Shown piece by piece: positions 1-7,979 of a stretch of DNA of 64,000 bases. The stretch covers positions 248,001-312,000 of the forward strand of contig CAWFUR010000011.1 in the NCBI GenBank assembly GCA_963819115.1. Reading direction: 5' to 3'. Below the pieces are notes generated by a model. The model was not told the DNA's origin and did not search any database. It saw nothing but the letters and a program-made list of their open reading frames with translations. Origin of the DNA: JACVRW01 sp963819115. GTDB lineage: Bacteria > Actinomycetota > Thermoleophilia > Solirubrobacterales > Thermoleophilaceae. The position numbers and the translations under genes are program-made. How positions within the stretch are numbered: the first letter of the stretch is position 1; every line of letters begins with the position of its first letter.

Positions 1-738
1 GAGCCGTGGGACGCCCCAAGGTCGCTGATCGACATCTACGACACGCCCACCACCCCGGGAGTGGAGCCGATCCAGCCCTTCCCGACGCCGGCCGGGCGCC
101 CGGCGGACCTGGACCTCTCGAAGGCGCTGGTTCGCCGCATGTCCCACCTGTACGCCGCCGAGGTGACTCTGGTGGACCGTGGGCTCGGGCGCCTGCTGGC
201 CAAGCTCACCCAGCTCGGCATGGACGACAACACGCTCGTGGTGGCCATCTCCGACCACGGCGTCCTGCTGGGCGAGTACGGCTGGGTGGGCAAGCGCTAC
301 AAGGAGATGCACCAGGCCCTCTGCCACGTGCCCCTCGCGATTCGTCACCCCCGGGGCAAGGCGAAGGGCCGCGCCTCCACCTACTTCGCCTCGACCCACG
401 ACGTGGGGCCCACCATCCTCGGCGCGCTCGGCTACGACCGCCCGGACTCGATGAACGGGAACGACCTCTCCGTGCTGCTCGACGGCAAGCGGCCGCCGAA
501 GCGCACCTACCGCACCGCCTGTTACAACGACCACGTCAGCGCCAGCGATGGCCGCTGGCTGCTGATCTCCGACAACCAGGGCCACCGCAAGCAGCTCTAC
601 GACCGCAAGAGGGACCCCGGTGAGCACCGCAACGTGGCCGCGCGCCATCCCGACGTGGTGAAGCGGCTCTGGGGTTACGTCAAGAAGGACGCCGGCGGCA
701 AGCGTCTGCCGCGCTTCAAGACCTCCGGCGGCGGCTAG
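1..738 (+). CDS. Sulfatase-family protein, C-terminal part (5' end outside window)
   Basis: The reading frame is open from base 1 and stops at 736-738, so this is the C-terminal 245 residues of a longer protein. The stretch ISDHG followed by LLGEYGWVGK matches the C-terminal metal-binding region (Asp-His, then a conserved Lys) of the sulfatase/alkaline phosphatase superfamily, and HVPLAIRHP matches the family's VPLIVR-type strand. A Lys/Arg-rich tail ends the protein. The catalytic Cys/Ser region lies outside the window, so substrate and formylglycine status cannot be judged. A palindromic repeat copy starts 6 nt after the stop and separates this gene from a convergent one. Confidence 0.85.
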   Translation, partial: EPWDAPRSLIDIYDTPTTPGVEPIQPFPTPAGRPADLDLSKALVRRMSHLYAAEVTLVDRGLGRLLAKLTQLGMDDNTLVVAISDHGVLLGEYGWVGKRYKEMHQALCHVPLAIRHPRGKAKGRASTYFASTHDVGPTILGALGYDRPDSMNGNDLSVLLDGKRPPKRTYRTACYNDHVSASDGRWLLISDNQGHRKQLYDRKRDPGEHRNVAARHPDVVKRLWGYVKKDAGGKRLPRFKTSGGG

Positions 739-744
739 ACGGAA

Positions 745-785
745 GCTGCGGTGCTCGCCCGATCACCGATCGGGCTGCGCTCCTC
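745..785 (-). repeat. Dispersed palindromic repeat, copy 1
   Basis: On the minus strand this reads GAGGAGCGCAG, then the perfect 8-bp stem GCCCGATC/GATCGGGC with loop GGT, then GAGCACCGCAGC. It lies between two convergent genes (stops at 738 and 801), with the GCACCGCAGC end nearest the sulfatase stop. The hairpin could also serve as a bidirectional terminator. Confidence 0.9.
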
Positions 786-800
786 GCCGCCGGACCGGTC

Positions 801-1106
801 CTAGTCGATCGGGATGTCCTCGACCCGGGGCTCCTGCTCCGGGTGGTCGAGCCGCTCGAGGTACCAGTCGATCAGCGAGCGCAGGGTGAGCAGGAACTCC
901 CGGACCAGGTTCGTCACCTGCTGCTCGAGCTCGCGCGGCGCCGCGCGTCGCAGTCCGTCGAGGAGCACGAACAGCGAGGCCGGATCGATCGGCCGCCCGC
1001 GCGGCGGTGGCGGCGCGCCGGGGTCGGGCTCGGGCCCCGCGTCGTAGGGAGGGGGCGGCGGCGGTGCGTCCACCCGCGGGATGTCGTTCGGGTCAGCCGG
1101 GCACAT
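801..1106 (-). CDS. Hypothetical protein with proline-rich N-terminus, partner of ArsA-type ATPase
   Basis: The 101-residue product has a Pro/Asp-rich first third (a run of six prolines near residue 16) and a predicted helical second half of the form LEQQVTNLVREFLLTLRSL followed by DWYLERL. I do not recognise the family. The start codon lies 14 nt inside the end of the ATPase gene on the same strand, so translation is probably coupled and the two may act together. No signal peptide or membrane segment is visible. Confidence 0.6.
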   Translation of the reverse strand: MCPADPNDIPRVDAPPPPPPYDAGPEPDPGAPPPPRGRPIDPASLFVLLDGLRRAAPRELEQQVTNLVREFLLTLRSLIDWYLERLDHPEQEPRVEDIPID

Positions 1107-2274
1107 GGGCTTCCTCCGTCTTCTCGAAGGAGATGCGCAGCGCGCCGTCCTCGAACCGCGCGCCGCTGGTGGCGTAGGCGGCCAGGGCGGCCGGGAGCAG
1201 GATGGTCCGCTTCTGGGTACCCACCCGCACGATCACCTCGAGTCCGATCTTCTTGAGGTTGATCTCACCGCGCTCGGCCAGAGGCAGGGGCACGCTCAGC
1301 GTGGCGCTGCCGTTCTCCGTGGCCAGCTCCTGGCCGAGCTCCGTGTGGAGCACCTCGGCCGGGGCGTGCCGCTCGAAGACCGCGCCGGCCAGGCGGTCGA
1401 GCATCTCGGTGCCCACCACCTCGCGGTCGAAGAACGGCGCCTCCAGGATCGGGAGCGGCGCGAACGCCGAGCGCACCAGGTCGAGATGCTCCTGCTGGGT
1501 CGCGCGCCAGGCCTCGAAGTAGCCCTCGGCCGCGCGCTCGGGGAGCACGCGGTTCACCACCACGGCGTCGGTCAGGTAGCCGTAGAGGTTCAGGTAGGTG
1601 AACGTGCGCATGGCCTCCTTCACCACCATCCGCTCAGGGCTCATCACCAGCCGGATCGAGGTGTGCGCGCGGTCCCGGAGGATCTCGTTCATCGCCACGA
1701 GGTTGCGAGCCAGGCGCTCCACGTCCTCGAACACGGCATCGCCCGGCATCGGCATGTCGAACAGCGTCTTGGCGAAGGGGGCGAGCCGTCGCTGCGAGGG
1801 CAGCACCTTCTCGAGCCACCAGGTCACCACGTCGGGAAACGAGAGGAGGCGAAGCGTCTCGCCGGTGGGCGCGCAGTCCACCACCACGCAGTCGAAGCGG
1901 CCCTCCTCGTGGTGGCGCTTGATCCACAGCAGCGAGAAGAGCTCGTCCATGCCTGGGGGCACCGTGAGCTCCTCCGCCGAGATGCGGTCCACGCCGCGCT
2001 TGGCCAGCAGGTCACCGAGCCAGGCCTGCACGCCGTCCCAGTGGCGCTCCATCTCCTCCTGGGCCTGAACCTCGTGCCCGAAGAGGTTCTCGGCCAGGGG
2101 GGTGGGCTCGGCCCCGAGCGGGGTCTCGAAGGAGTCGGACAGGCTGTGCGCCGGGTCGGTTGAGAGCACGACGGTGCGCAGTCCCTCGGAGGCGCACCGC
2201 AGAGCCGTGGCCGCGGCCACGCTCGTCTTCCCGACGCCGCCCTTCCCTGTGTAGAGAATGATTCGAGGCGCCAT
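1093..2274 (-). CDS. ArsA/Get3-family ATPase
   Basis: The 393-residue protein begins with the deviant Walker A motif GKGGVGKTS at residues 10-18, followed by the switch I-like DPAHSLSDS and, in the middle, DCAPTGETLRLLSFPD. These are signatures of the ArsA/TRC40 (Get3) family of dimeric P-loop ATPases. It has one ATPase domain, unlike the duplicated arsenite-pump ArsA of Gram-negatives. The C-terminus is a small beta-rich segment (RVGTQKRTILLP). No arsenite permease or ArsR-type arsenic operon is adjacent, so a role in protein or tail-anchor handling is as likely as metalloid export. It is followed by an overlapping gene for a small partner. Confidence 0.85.
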   Translation of the reverse strand: MAPRIILYTGKGGVGKTSVAAATALRCASEGLRTVVLSTDPAHSLSDSFETPLGAEPTPLAENLFGHEVQAQEEMERHWDGVQAWLGDLLAKRGVDRISAEELTVPPGMDELFSLLWIKRHHEEGRFDCVVVDCAPTGETLRLLSFPDVVTWWLEKVLPSQRRLAPFAKTLFDMPMPGDAVFEDVERLARNLVAMNEILRDRAHTSIRLVMSPERMVVKEAMRTFTYLNLYGYLTDAVVVNRVLPERAAEGYFEAWRATQQEHLDLVRSAFAPLPILEAPFFDREVVGTEMLDRLAGAVFERHAPAEVLHTELGQELATENGSATLSVPLPLAERGEINLKKIGLEVIVRVGTQKRTILLPAALAAYATSGARFEDGALRISFEKTEEAHVPG

Positions 2275-2288
2275 GGGCGCCGCTCATC

Positions 2289-3830
2289 CTACGCGTCGGG
2301 GTCGGGCTCGACCTCGAGCTTGGCGCTGCCCCGGTCCTTGAGGCCGCGCCCGGTGCGCAGCTCCTTCGCCGCCACCTTCACCGTGTAGAGGCCGCGCGAG
2401 CGGGGGCGCCAGTACACCGATCCGCCCCCGCGCCGGAAGGTTCTGATGCTGTCCAGCGCCACCTTGCCGTTCTTCGTGATCGTGACCTCCACCGCGGAGA
2501 GCTTCGACACGTTGAAGCGGATCGGCGTCAGGTCGCCCTTCGTGGTCAGGTCCGGCACGCGCAGCTTCAGCACCGGCGGGTCCACCTGGTAGCCGCGGTA
2601 GCGCTTGGCGTAGGTGCAGAAGACCTCGCCCAGCCGCCGGGTGCACATGCTCTGGAGGAACTCGCGCAGCAGCTCGTGGTAGTCGGCGTTCGACTCGTGG
2701 CCGCGGTAGTTGTAGAGCGACCAGTCGCCCACGTCGCTGAGCGGCACCTGCCGCTCCGCCTCGGGCTCCGCCCGGTCGTAGAGCGTGCGGGCGCGCGTGT
2801 CCCCGCTGATCACCGAGTAGTCGTAGAGGCCGATCAGCGACTGCAGGAAGGCGTTGAAGATGAACAGCCGCGGGGCGAACGAGTACTGGAGATAGGCCAC
2901 CCCACCCTCGGGCCCGGTGGTGCGCACTCCAGTCGGCGGAGCGGTCTGGAAGGCGCCCAGCCCGCGCCGCGCCCAGGTCAGGTAGCCGGGCCGGTCGAGC
3001 AGCTGCGACGCCCGGGCGAGCGCCTGGACGGCGGTGGCCTGAGCCATCCCGCTCATCCACGGCGGCGACCCGCCGCCGAAGTCGAAGAGGTACTCCCAGG
3101 CCACGAAGCCACGGCCGCGTCGCACCGCCAGCCGGTCCATCTCGTCGAGCAGCTGGGCCAGCGCCTCGCGGTCGCATCCCGGCTCCTTGCGCACGCACGC
3201 GCCGTGGATCAGGTTCGCCTTCTTGAACGAGGACAGCGGGTGGATCTGGAGCCCGCGCCCGGGGAAGTACTCGAACACGATCTGGCTTCCGCGGAAGGTC
3301 ACGCGGTCCTCGCTCGCCGGGAACGGGAGCTTGGGCCAGTACTGCCGGTTGCGCGCCACCTGGAGGAAGGCCGCCGGCATGCGCGAGGGGATCAGCCGCC
3401 GGCGGAGCGCGAGGCTCTCAACCGAGACGTACACGTAGTAGAGCTGAGCCCTGCGCGCGCCGCGCAGCCGCCGGAGCGTGCGCCGGGCCTGGGCCCATTG
3501 CCTGGTCCAGCGCCGGTAGTCCGCGCGCTTGATCTTCTTCGCGCGCAGCGCCCGCTTGAGGACACGCGTCACCGCCCTCCGGCCGGACGCCGTGCTCGCG
3601 CGCGCCCGCGGCCGGCTCGTCGCGGCCGCGCTCGCCCTCGGCGTGCGGAGGGCGTACCGGGGCGACGGAGGCGGCAGGTCGGTGGCCGACGGCGGCGGGA
3701 CCATGGGGTCGAACCGCCTCACGGCGTGGTGTCCGTTCACCTCGATCACGGTCGCGGCGTGGGCGGAGGCCGCTCCCGCGAGCGCCAGGAGCACCGTCGC
3801 GATCACGATCAGGCGATGTGTAATCCGCAT
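2289..3830 (-). CDS. Exported D-glucuronyl C5-epimerase-like protein
   Basis: The 513-residue product has a clear signal peptide (hydrophobic core about residues 8-22, cleavage after AHA). An Arg-rich helical region follows at about 90-160. The C-terminal 250 residues hold the pattern of the D-glucuronyl C5-epimerase C-terminal domain: WMSGMAQATAVQALARA, then GVRTT, LQYSF, FIFNAFLQSLIGLYDY and DVGDWSLYNYRGHESN. In heparan or alginate-like systems this domain epimerises hexuronic acids in a polysaccharide chain. The real substrate is unknown. A Shine-Dalgarno-like GGAGAAAGG precedes the ATG. Confidence 0.75.
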   Translation of the reverse strand: MRITHRLIVIATVLLALAGAASAHAATVIEVNGHHAVRRFDPMVPPPSATDLPPPSPRYALRTPRASAAATSRPRARASTASGRRAVTRVLKRALRAKKIKRADYRRWTRQWAQARRTLRRLRGARRAQLYYVYVSVESLALRRRLIPSRMPAAFLQVARNRQYWPKLPFPASEDRVTFRGSQIVFEYFPGRGLQIHPLSSFKKANLIHGACVRKEPGCDREALAQLLDEMDRLAVRRGRGFVAWEYLFDFGGGSPPWMSGMAQATAVQALARASQLLDRPGYLTWARRGLGAFQTAPPTGVRTTGPEGGVAYLQYSFAPRLFIFNAFLQSLIGLYDYSVISGDTRARTLYDRAEPEAERQVPLSDVGDWSLYNYRGHESNADYHELLREFLQSMCTRRLGEVFCTYAKRYRGYQVDPPVLKLRVPDLTTKGDLTPIRFNVSKLSAVEVTITKNGKVALDSIRTFRRGGGSVYWRPRSRGLYTVKVAAKELRTGRGLKDRGSAKLEVEPDPDA

Positions 3831-3876
3831 CCTTTCTCCAACGTCGGCACCGGCGGGGAGTTGCGGTAGGGCCTAG

Positions 3877-3882
3877 TACCCT
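3877..3882 (+). promoter_or_regulatory. Candidate -10 hexamer TACCCT (leaderless)
   Basis: TACCCT ends 7 nt before the GTG at 3890, and no Shine-Dalgarno sequence fits. The geometry suits a leaderless mRNA. Confidence 0.45.
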
Positions 3883-3889
3883 GCGCCGC

Positions 3890-4984
3890 GTGCGCCTCCG
3901 CGTCCTGATTGCGCTCTTCGCGGCGCTGGCCCTGGTCTCCTGCGGGAATTCGGGCAACAGCGCCGACGTCGAAAACCTGCTGGACAAGGCGTTCCGCTCG
4001 GACATCCACAGCGCGAACCTGAAGGTGGACGCAACCCTGCAGCTGAAGGGGAGCGGATCCCTGGACGAGCCGGTGCGCATCCAGGCCAGCGGGCCCTTCC
4101 GCACGAACAAGGGCAAGCTCCCGTCGGCAGACCTCACCCTGAAGATCGGGAACACCGGTGGGCAGACCATCGAGAGCGGCTTCCTCTCCACCGGCGACCG
4201 GGCCTTCGTGAAGTTCGAGGACGTGTACTACGAGCAGCCCGCCTCCCAGGTCCGCGAGGCCAACCGGAAGATCAACGCGGCGAGCGGCAAGCACGGGGGC
4301 TCCCTGCGCTCGCTCGGTCTGAACCCACGGAGCTGGCTGGCCGAGGCCACGGAGAAGGGCGACGAGACCGTGGGCGGAGTGGAGACCACCCACGTGTCGG
4401 GGACGCTCGACGTGACTCGCGTGATGAGGAACATCAACGCGTTCGTCCAGCGCTCGAGCGCGGCCATCGACGGCGCCACCGGCAGCAAGCCCCCGGGCAA
4501 GCTGAGCGAGAAGGACATCAAGCAGATCGCCTCCGTGGTGAAGGACCCGCACTTCGACGTGTACGTGGGCAAGAAGGACAACACCATCCGGCGCATATCG
4601 GGCCGGGTGGAGTTCCAGGTCCCGGAGGACGCCCGCAAGTCCCTCGGCGGCATCGAGGGCGGATCGCTCTCGTTCACCGTGGAGTTCTCCGACGTGAACG
4701 GCGACCAGCAGATCGAGGCTCCGGCGAAGGCCCGGCCGATGTCGCGGCTCACCACCTCGCTCGGTGGCACGGGCCTCCTCAGCGGGGCCACGGGCACCTC
4801 GGGCTCGGGCTCGGGCTCCGGGTCCACGGTCAGCCCCGTGAATCCCAACGGTCCGGGCACGAGCACCCCGCCGTCGGGCGGAGCGCCCACCGCCGAGGAC
4901 TTCAAGCAGTACGCGGACTGTCTCGACAAGGCGGCACCGGAGGACACGGACGCCCTCCAGCGCTGCGCGCGGCTCCTGAACTAG
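3890..4984 (+). CDS. Lipoprotein of LppX/LprG-like fold (inferred)
   Basis: The 364-residue product starts with a lipoprotein signal peptide: basic MRLRV, a hydrophobic stretch and lipobox LVSC at residues 15-18, so it is probably anchored to the outer face of the cytoplasmic membrane. The body has amphipathic beta-type repeats (LKVDATLQLKGSGSL) and domain spacing resembling the LppX/LprAFG or LolA-like fold, which bind lipids. That is inference from pattern, not a firm match. A Gly/Ser/Thr/Pro-rich linker near residues 295-330 precedes a short C-terminal segment with two cysteines. Its stop overlaps the stop of the convergent aldo/keto reductase gene. Confidence 0.7.
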   Translation: MRLRVLIALFAALALVSCGNSGNSADVENLLDKAFRSDIHSANLKVDATLQLKGSGSLDEPVRIQASGPFRTNKGKLPSADLTLKIGNTGGQTIESGFLSTGDRAFVKFEDVYYEQPASQVREANRKINAASGKHGGSLRSLGLNPRSWLAEATEKGDETVGGVETTHVSGTLDVTRVMRNINAFVQRSSAAIDGATGSKPPGKLSEKDIKQIASVVKDPHFDVYVGKKDNTIRRISGRVEFQVPEDARKSLGGIEGGSLSFTVEFSDVNGDQQIEAPAKARPMSRLTTSLGGTGLLSGATGTSGSGSGSGSTVSPVNPNGPGTSTPPSGGAPTAEDFKQYADCLDKAAPEDTDALQRCARLLN

Positions 4985-6111
4985 GCCGGGGTCTTGCGCA
5001 GGTCGCGCTCGGGATCGATCCCGAAGCGGCGGGCCACCTCGGCGTGCTCCGGCCCCACCTCCCAGCGGTCCGGTCGCTCCTCACCCTCGTGATCGGGGGT
5101 CGCTCCCTTGAGGAGCATCGATCCGGTGTTGTCGCCCACCTCGCGGATGGCGGCCACCTCATCGGCGGAGAGCGGGCTCTCCCGGGGCACGGCGGCCAGC
5201 TCTTCGCGCTTCAGCTCAATCGGCTTCGCGTCCGGCCCGGGCTCCTGGATGAGCGTGGGCGCCACCACCTCGACAGCGGGGTGGGCCAGGTTCCAGGCGC
5301 AGGCCAGCTGGAGCATCGTGAGCCCGTGACGGTCAGCGATCGGGCGGATGCGGTCGAGCCGCTCGCGCCCGGCCTCCACCCACCCATCGGGGCGGAAGCC
5401 GCGGTGATCGCCCGGAGCCAGCTGGTGGCCCGGGAGCACGTCGTCGTGGAAGAGCCCGCCGTAGTCCACCACGCGGGTGATGACGCTCACGCCGTGGCGC
5501 GCCGCGGTGTCGAGCACCAGCTCTCCCGGCCAGGGCTCGAACGGATTGAGGATCAGCATGGCCCAGTCGATCAGGTGGCCGTAGCGCTCGAAGCAGCCGA
5601 TCGCGTCGAGCGTGAAGCCGTTCGCCGGGCCGGGGGCCAGGCCCAGCGCTCGCGTCAGCCCGGCGTCGCGCACGGAGCGCATCGCGTCCCAGACCTCCGG
5701 CGACTCGAAGCCGCGGCGATCGGGGTTGTGAAGCAGCAGCAGGTCGAACGTCTCGACACCGCAGCGCTCCAGGCTGCGCTCCACCGCCGTGCGCACGTAC
5801 GCCCCGTACTCGCCGGGTCCGCGCAGCCGCGGATCGGTGAAGCGGGGGTACCCGCGGGGGCCGTCTCGCTCACCCTCGTAGAAGTCGTGCCCTATCGCAC
5901 CCACCAGCGTGAACTCGTCCCTTGGAACGCCCGCCAGCGCCCGTCCGAGCACGAGGTCGGCCTCTCCCGCGCCGTATGCGTCCGCCGTGAGCAGTGTGCT
6001 GATTCCGCCCCCCGGGCGCAGCAGCGCCTCGAGGCGGGGCTCCTCGATGGCCTCGCCGAAGCGCAGGAAGCGCCCGCCGCTCCAGGTTCCGAGAGCCACG
6101 TGACCGAGCAT
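4981..6111 (-). CDS. Aldo/keto reductase family protein
   Basis: The 376-residue protein shows AKR features: TADAYGAGEADLVLGRAL (the DxxxYG region with the catalytic Tyr), then RSLERCGVETFDLLLLHNPD, which matches the family segment around the catalytic His. The chain is about 50 residues longer than usual, with an extended C-terminus. The NADPH-binding end is less typical. The start codon lies only 23 nt from the divergent TerC gene, and a TAGAGT hexamer 6 nt upstream suggests leaderless expression. Confidence 0.8.
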   Translation of the reverse strand: MLGHVALGTWSGGRFLRFGEAIEEPRLEALLRPGGGISTLLTADAYGAGEADLVLGRALAGVPRDEFTLVGAIGHDFYEGERDGPRGYPRFTDPRLRGPGEYGAYVRTAVERSLERCGVETFDLLLLHNPDRRGFESPEVWDAMRSVRDAGLTRALGLAPGPANGFTLDAIGCFERYGHLIDWAMLILNPFEPWPGELVLDTAARHGVSVITRVVDYGGLFHDDVLPGHQLAPGDHRGFRPDGWVEAGRERLDRIRPIADRHGLTMLQLACAWNLAHPAVEVVAPTLIQEPGPDAKPIELKREELAAVPRESPLSADEVAAIREVGDNTGSMLLKGATPDHEGEERPDRWEVGPEHAEVARRFGIDPERDLRKTPA

Positions 6112-6117
6112 TCCTTC

Positions 6118-6127
6118 ACTCTAAGGT
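6118..6127. promoter_or_regulatory. Overlapping divergent -10 hexamers (ANNNTANNNT)
   Basis: The 10-mer ACTCTAAGGT contains TAGAGT on the minus strand (6118-6123) and TAAGGT on the plus strand (6122-6127), sharing the TA at 6122-6123. The minus hexamer ends 6 nt before the ATG at 6111 and the plus hexamer 7 nt before the ATG at 6135. Both genes would then be leaderless and use one bidirectional promoter. GTGACC at 6100-6105 could be the plus -35. Confidence 0.5.
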
Positions 6128-6134
6128 CAGGCTG

Positions 6135-7136
6135 ATGGCGGCGTCCGAATTCGTTCCCTGGCTCGCGGTCGTCGCGGCGCTGCTGTTCTTCCTCTGGCTC
6201 GACCTGCACTTCTTCGCGCGCGGACGGGAGCCGAACTTCCGCGAGGCGATCCGGTGGTCGGTGTTCTGGCTGGTGCTCAGCCTGGCGGCCGCCATTCCGG
6301 TGTGGCTGTTCCAGGGGAGCGACGAGGCGGTGGTCTACACCACCGTGTACTTCATCGAGCGCTCGCTCTCGCTCGACAACCTGTTCGTCTTCCTGCTGCT
6401 CTTCTCGTACTTCGGCGTGCCCTACCCACGGCGCCCCCGGCTCCTGTTCTGGGGCATCGTGGCCGCGCTGGCCCTGCGCGCCGTGTTCATCGTGGCCGGC
6501 ACCACGCTGATCGAGGAGTTCCACTTCGTGGTCTACATCCTGGGCGCCACGCTGCTGGTGCTCGCCTTCCGGATCTTCCGCGGGGTCGAGGACAACGTGG
6601 ATCCGGACAGGAACCTGATGGTGCGCCTGGTGCGCCGCTTCTACCCGGTCACCGACGAGTTTCGGGGCGGCCACTGGTTCGTCAAGGAGGACGGGCGGCG
6701 CTTCGTCACCCCGCTGTTCCTGGCCCTGGTGGCGGTGGTGTTCGCCGACGTGGCGTTCGCCATCGACTCGATCCCCGCGGCCTTCGCCATCACCCAGGAC
6801 CCGGAGCTGATCTTCATGGGCAATGCGTTCGCCCTGCTCGGCCTGCGCGCCCTCTTCGTGCTGGTGGAGAGCCTGATCGCCCGTTTCCGCTACCTGGACG
6901 AGACGATCGCCGTGATCCTCGGCCTGGTGGGGGTGAAGCTGCTGATCGAGGATGTGGTCAAGATCGGCCCGCTCCCCAGCCTGGCCCTGATCGCATTCGC
7001 CTTCGCCATCGGTATCTGGCTCTCCATCCGCGCCGACTCCCGCGACCCCGACTCGGATCGCAAGCGCGAGGAGCGCATCGAGGGGATGAGGGACGGGGCG
7101 GAGTCGCGCTCCGAGAAGGCGAAGGTCGGCAGCTAG
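6135..7136 (+). CDS. TerC-family integral membrane protein
   Basis: The 333-residue protein has about seven to nine hydrophobic segments and the TerC signatures SLDNLFVFLLLFSYFGVP and DVAFAIDSIPAAFAI, where conserved acidic residues lie within membrane helices. TerC/Alx proteins handle metal ions, with manganese export during co-translational metalation shown for some members, and were first found as tellurite-resistance proteins. It stands alone, without other ter genes. Its stop overlaps the stop of the ArsR-type gene on the other strand by 4 nt. Confidence 0.9.
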   Translation: MAASEFVPWLAVVAALLFFLWLDLHFFARGREPNFREAIRWSVFWLVLSLAAAIPVWLFQGSDEAVVYTTVYFIERSLSLDNLFVFLLLFSYFGVPYPRRPRLLFWGIVAALALRAVFIVAGTTLIEEFHFVVYILGATLLVLAFRIFRGVEDNVDPDRNLMVRLVRRFYPVTDEFRGGHWFVKEDGRRFVTPLFLALVAVVFADVAFAIDSIPAAFAITQDPELIFMGNAFALLGLRALFVLVESLIARFRYLDETIAVILGLVGVKLLIEDVVKIGPLPSLALIAFAFAIGIWLSIRADSRDPDSDRKREERIEGMRDGAESRSEKAKVGS

Positions 7137-7477
7137 CGCTCCTGGGAGGACGAGCCCCGCCGCGCCACCCGGCGCTCGAGGGCGCCGAGGCGCTCGTCCC
7201 ACTGCCCGCCCACCTCTGCCATCCAGGCCACGGCGTCTGACATCGGGGCGGGGGTGGGGCGATAGAGCACCTCGCGTCCCGCCCGCCGGGTGTCCACCAG
7301 GCCGGCGTCGGCCAGCAGCCCGAGGTGCTTCTGCACCCCCTGCCGGGTCACCGGGAGCGCCCGCGCGAGCTCGGTGGCGCTGGCCTCGCCCCGCTCGCTG
7401 AGCAGGGCCAGGAGGTGCCGGCGGTTGGCGTCGGCCAGCGCGCCGAACACCGCGTCGGCCCGGTCGACGGTGGCCAT
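7133..7477 (-). CDS. ArsR-family winged-helix repressor
   Basis: This 114-residue regulator has ArsR-type wHTH features: ALADANRRHLLALLSERG, then ATELARALPVTRQGVQKHLGLLADAGLV as the recognition region and a VLYRPTPAP wing. No Cys pairs for metal sensing are seen. It overlaps the stop of the upstream SRPBCC gene by one base (TGATG), forming a two-gene operon. Such ArsR-SRPBCC pairs are common in actinobacteria and are usually autoregulated. Two identical-arm palindromes upstream of the operon are the probable operators. Confidence 0.88.
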   Translation of the reverse strand: MATVDRADAVFGALADANRRHLLALLSERGEASATELARALPVTRQGVQKHLGLLADAGLVDTRRAGREVLYRPTPAPMSDAVAWMAEVGGQWDERLGALERRVARRGSSSQER

Positions 7478-7896
7478 CAGCGCGCCAGTGAGGAGCGCAG
7501 CCCGAGCGTTGGTCGGGCGAGCACCGCAGCCTCGGCTCTCAGCTCCGGGGTTGGGGGGCCGGACGCGCCCAGGTCGAGGCCGATGTCCACGCCCACGGCG
7601 TCCAGCACCGCGAGCGGCCTTGACTCAACCACGGTCAGGCGGGTGCCCTCGGCCACCTCGTCCAGGGTCAGCTGCACGCGTGTGGCCTCCTCCTCGCCCT
7701 CGCTCCACCAGAAGGCCAGCCCGCTTGGTGGGTCGGCCCACTCCACGAAGCCGGTGCGCTCGCCGGCGCGCACCTCGCCCGCGGGGCGAAGGTCGATCGA
7801 GGCGTCCTCACCGAGCCACCCGGGCTCCGTCAGCGACTCCCAGACCTCTTCCGGGCTCGCCGGGAGCACGAGCTCGCGTTCCACCACCGGTTCCAT
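7477..7896 (-). CDS. SRPBCC (AHSA1-like) domain protein with repeat-encoded C-terminus
   Basis: The 139-residue protein opens with VERELVLPASPEEVWESLTEPGWLGED, the typical start of SRPBCC/Aha1-like ligand-binding folds, and GERTGFVEW and RLTVVESRP follow the fold's strand pattern. Its last 13-14 residues (about VLARPTLGLRSSLAR) are translated from a palindromic repeat copy at 7490-7530, so the native C-terminus seems to have been replaced or extended. A GGAGGGG Shine-Dalgarno precedes the ATG. It is cotranscribed with the ArsR gene and faces clpP. Confidence 0.8.
   Translation of the reverse strand: MEPVVERELVLPASPEEVWESLTEPGWLGEDASIDLRPAGEVRAGERTGFVEWADPPSGLAFWWSEGEEEATRVQLTLDEVAEGTRLTVVESRPLAVLDAVGVDIGLDLGASGPPTPELRAEAAVLARPTLGLRSSLAR
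7490..7530 (+). repeat. Dispersed palindromic repeat, copy 2 (inside SRPBCC gene)
   Basis: GAGGAGCGCA is followed by GCCCGA, the divergent loop GCGTTGG, TCGGGC, and GAGCACCGCAGC. The outer six base pairs of the stem persist although the inner bases have changed. It lies in the 3' end of the SRPBCC coding region and is read through in frame. Confidence 0.85.
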
Positions 7897-7911
7897 GACC
7901 CCTCCGTATGT

Positions 7912-7952
7912 GCAACTGATTGGTTGCTATTCTCTAGCAACCCAAAGGTTGC
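7912..7952. promoter_or_regulatory. Two tandem GCAAC-N6-GTTGC palindromes, likely ArsR operator
   Basis: GCAACTGATTGGTTGC (7912-7927) and GCAACCCAAAGGTTGC (7937-7952) share perfect 5-bp arms and are spaced 25 bp start to start. They sit in the 83-nt gap between the divergent SRPBCC-ArsR operon and clpP, where a repressor could act on both. I infer binding by the adjacent ArsR-family protein. Confidence 0.7.
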
Positions 7953-7979
7953 AGCTTAGCGAACAGGAGAACCGAGGTC

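Noticed and set aside
1093..2274. Arsenic resistance operon
   Set aside because: Only the ArsA-type ATPase is present, without arsB, arsC or arsD. The ArsR-family gene at 7133 is 5 kb away, lacks metal-binding Cys and pairs with an SRPBCC gene.
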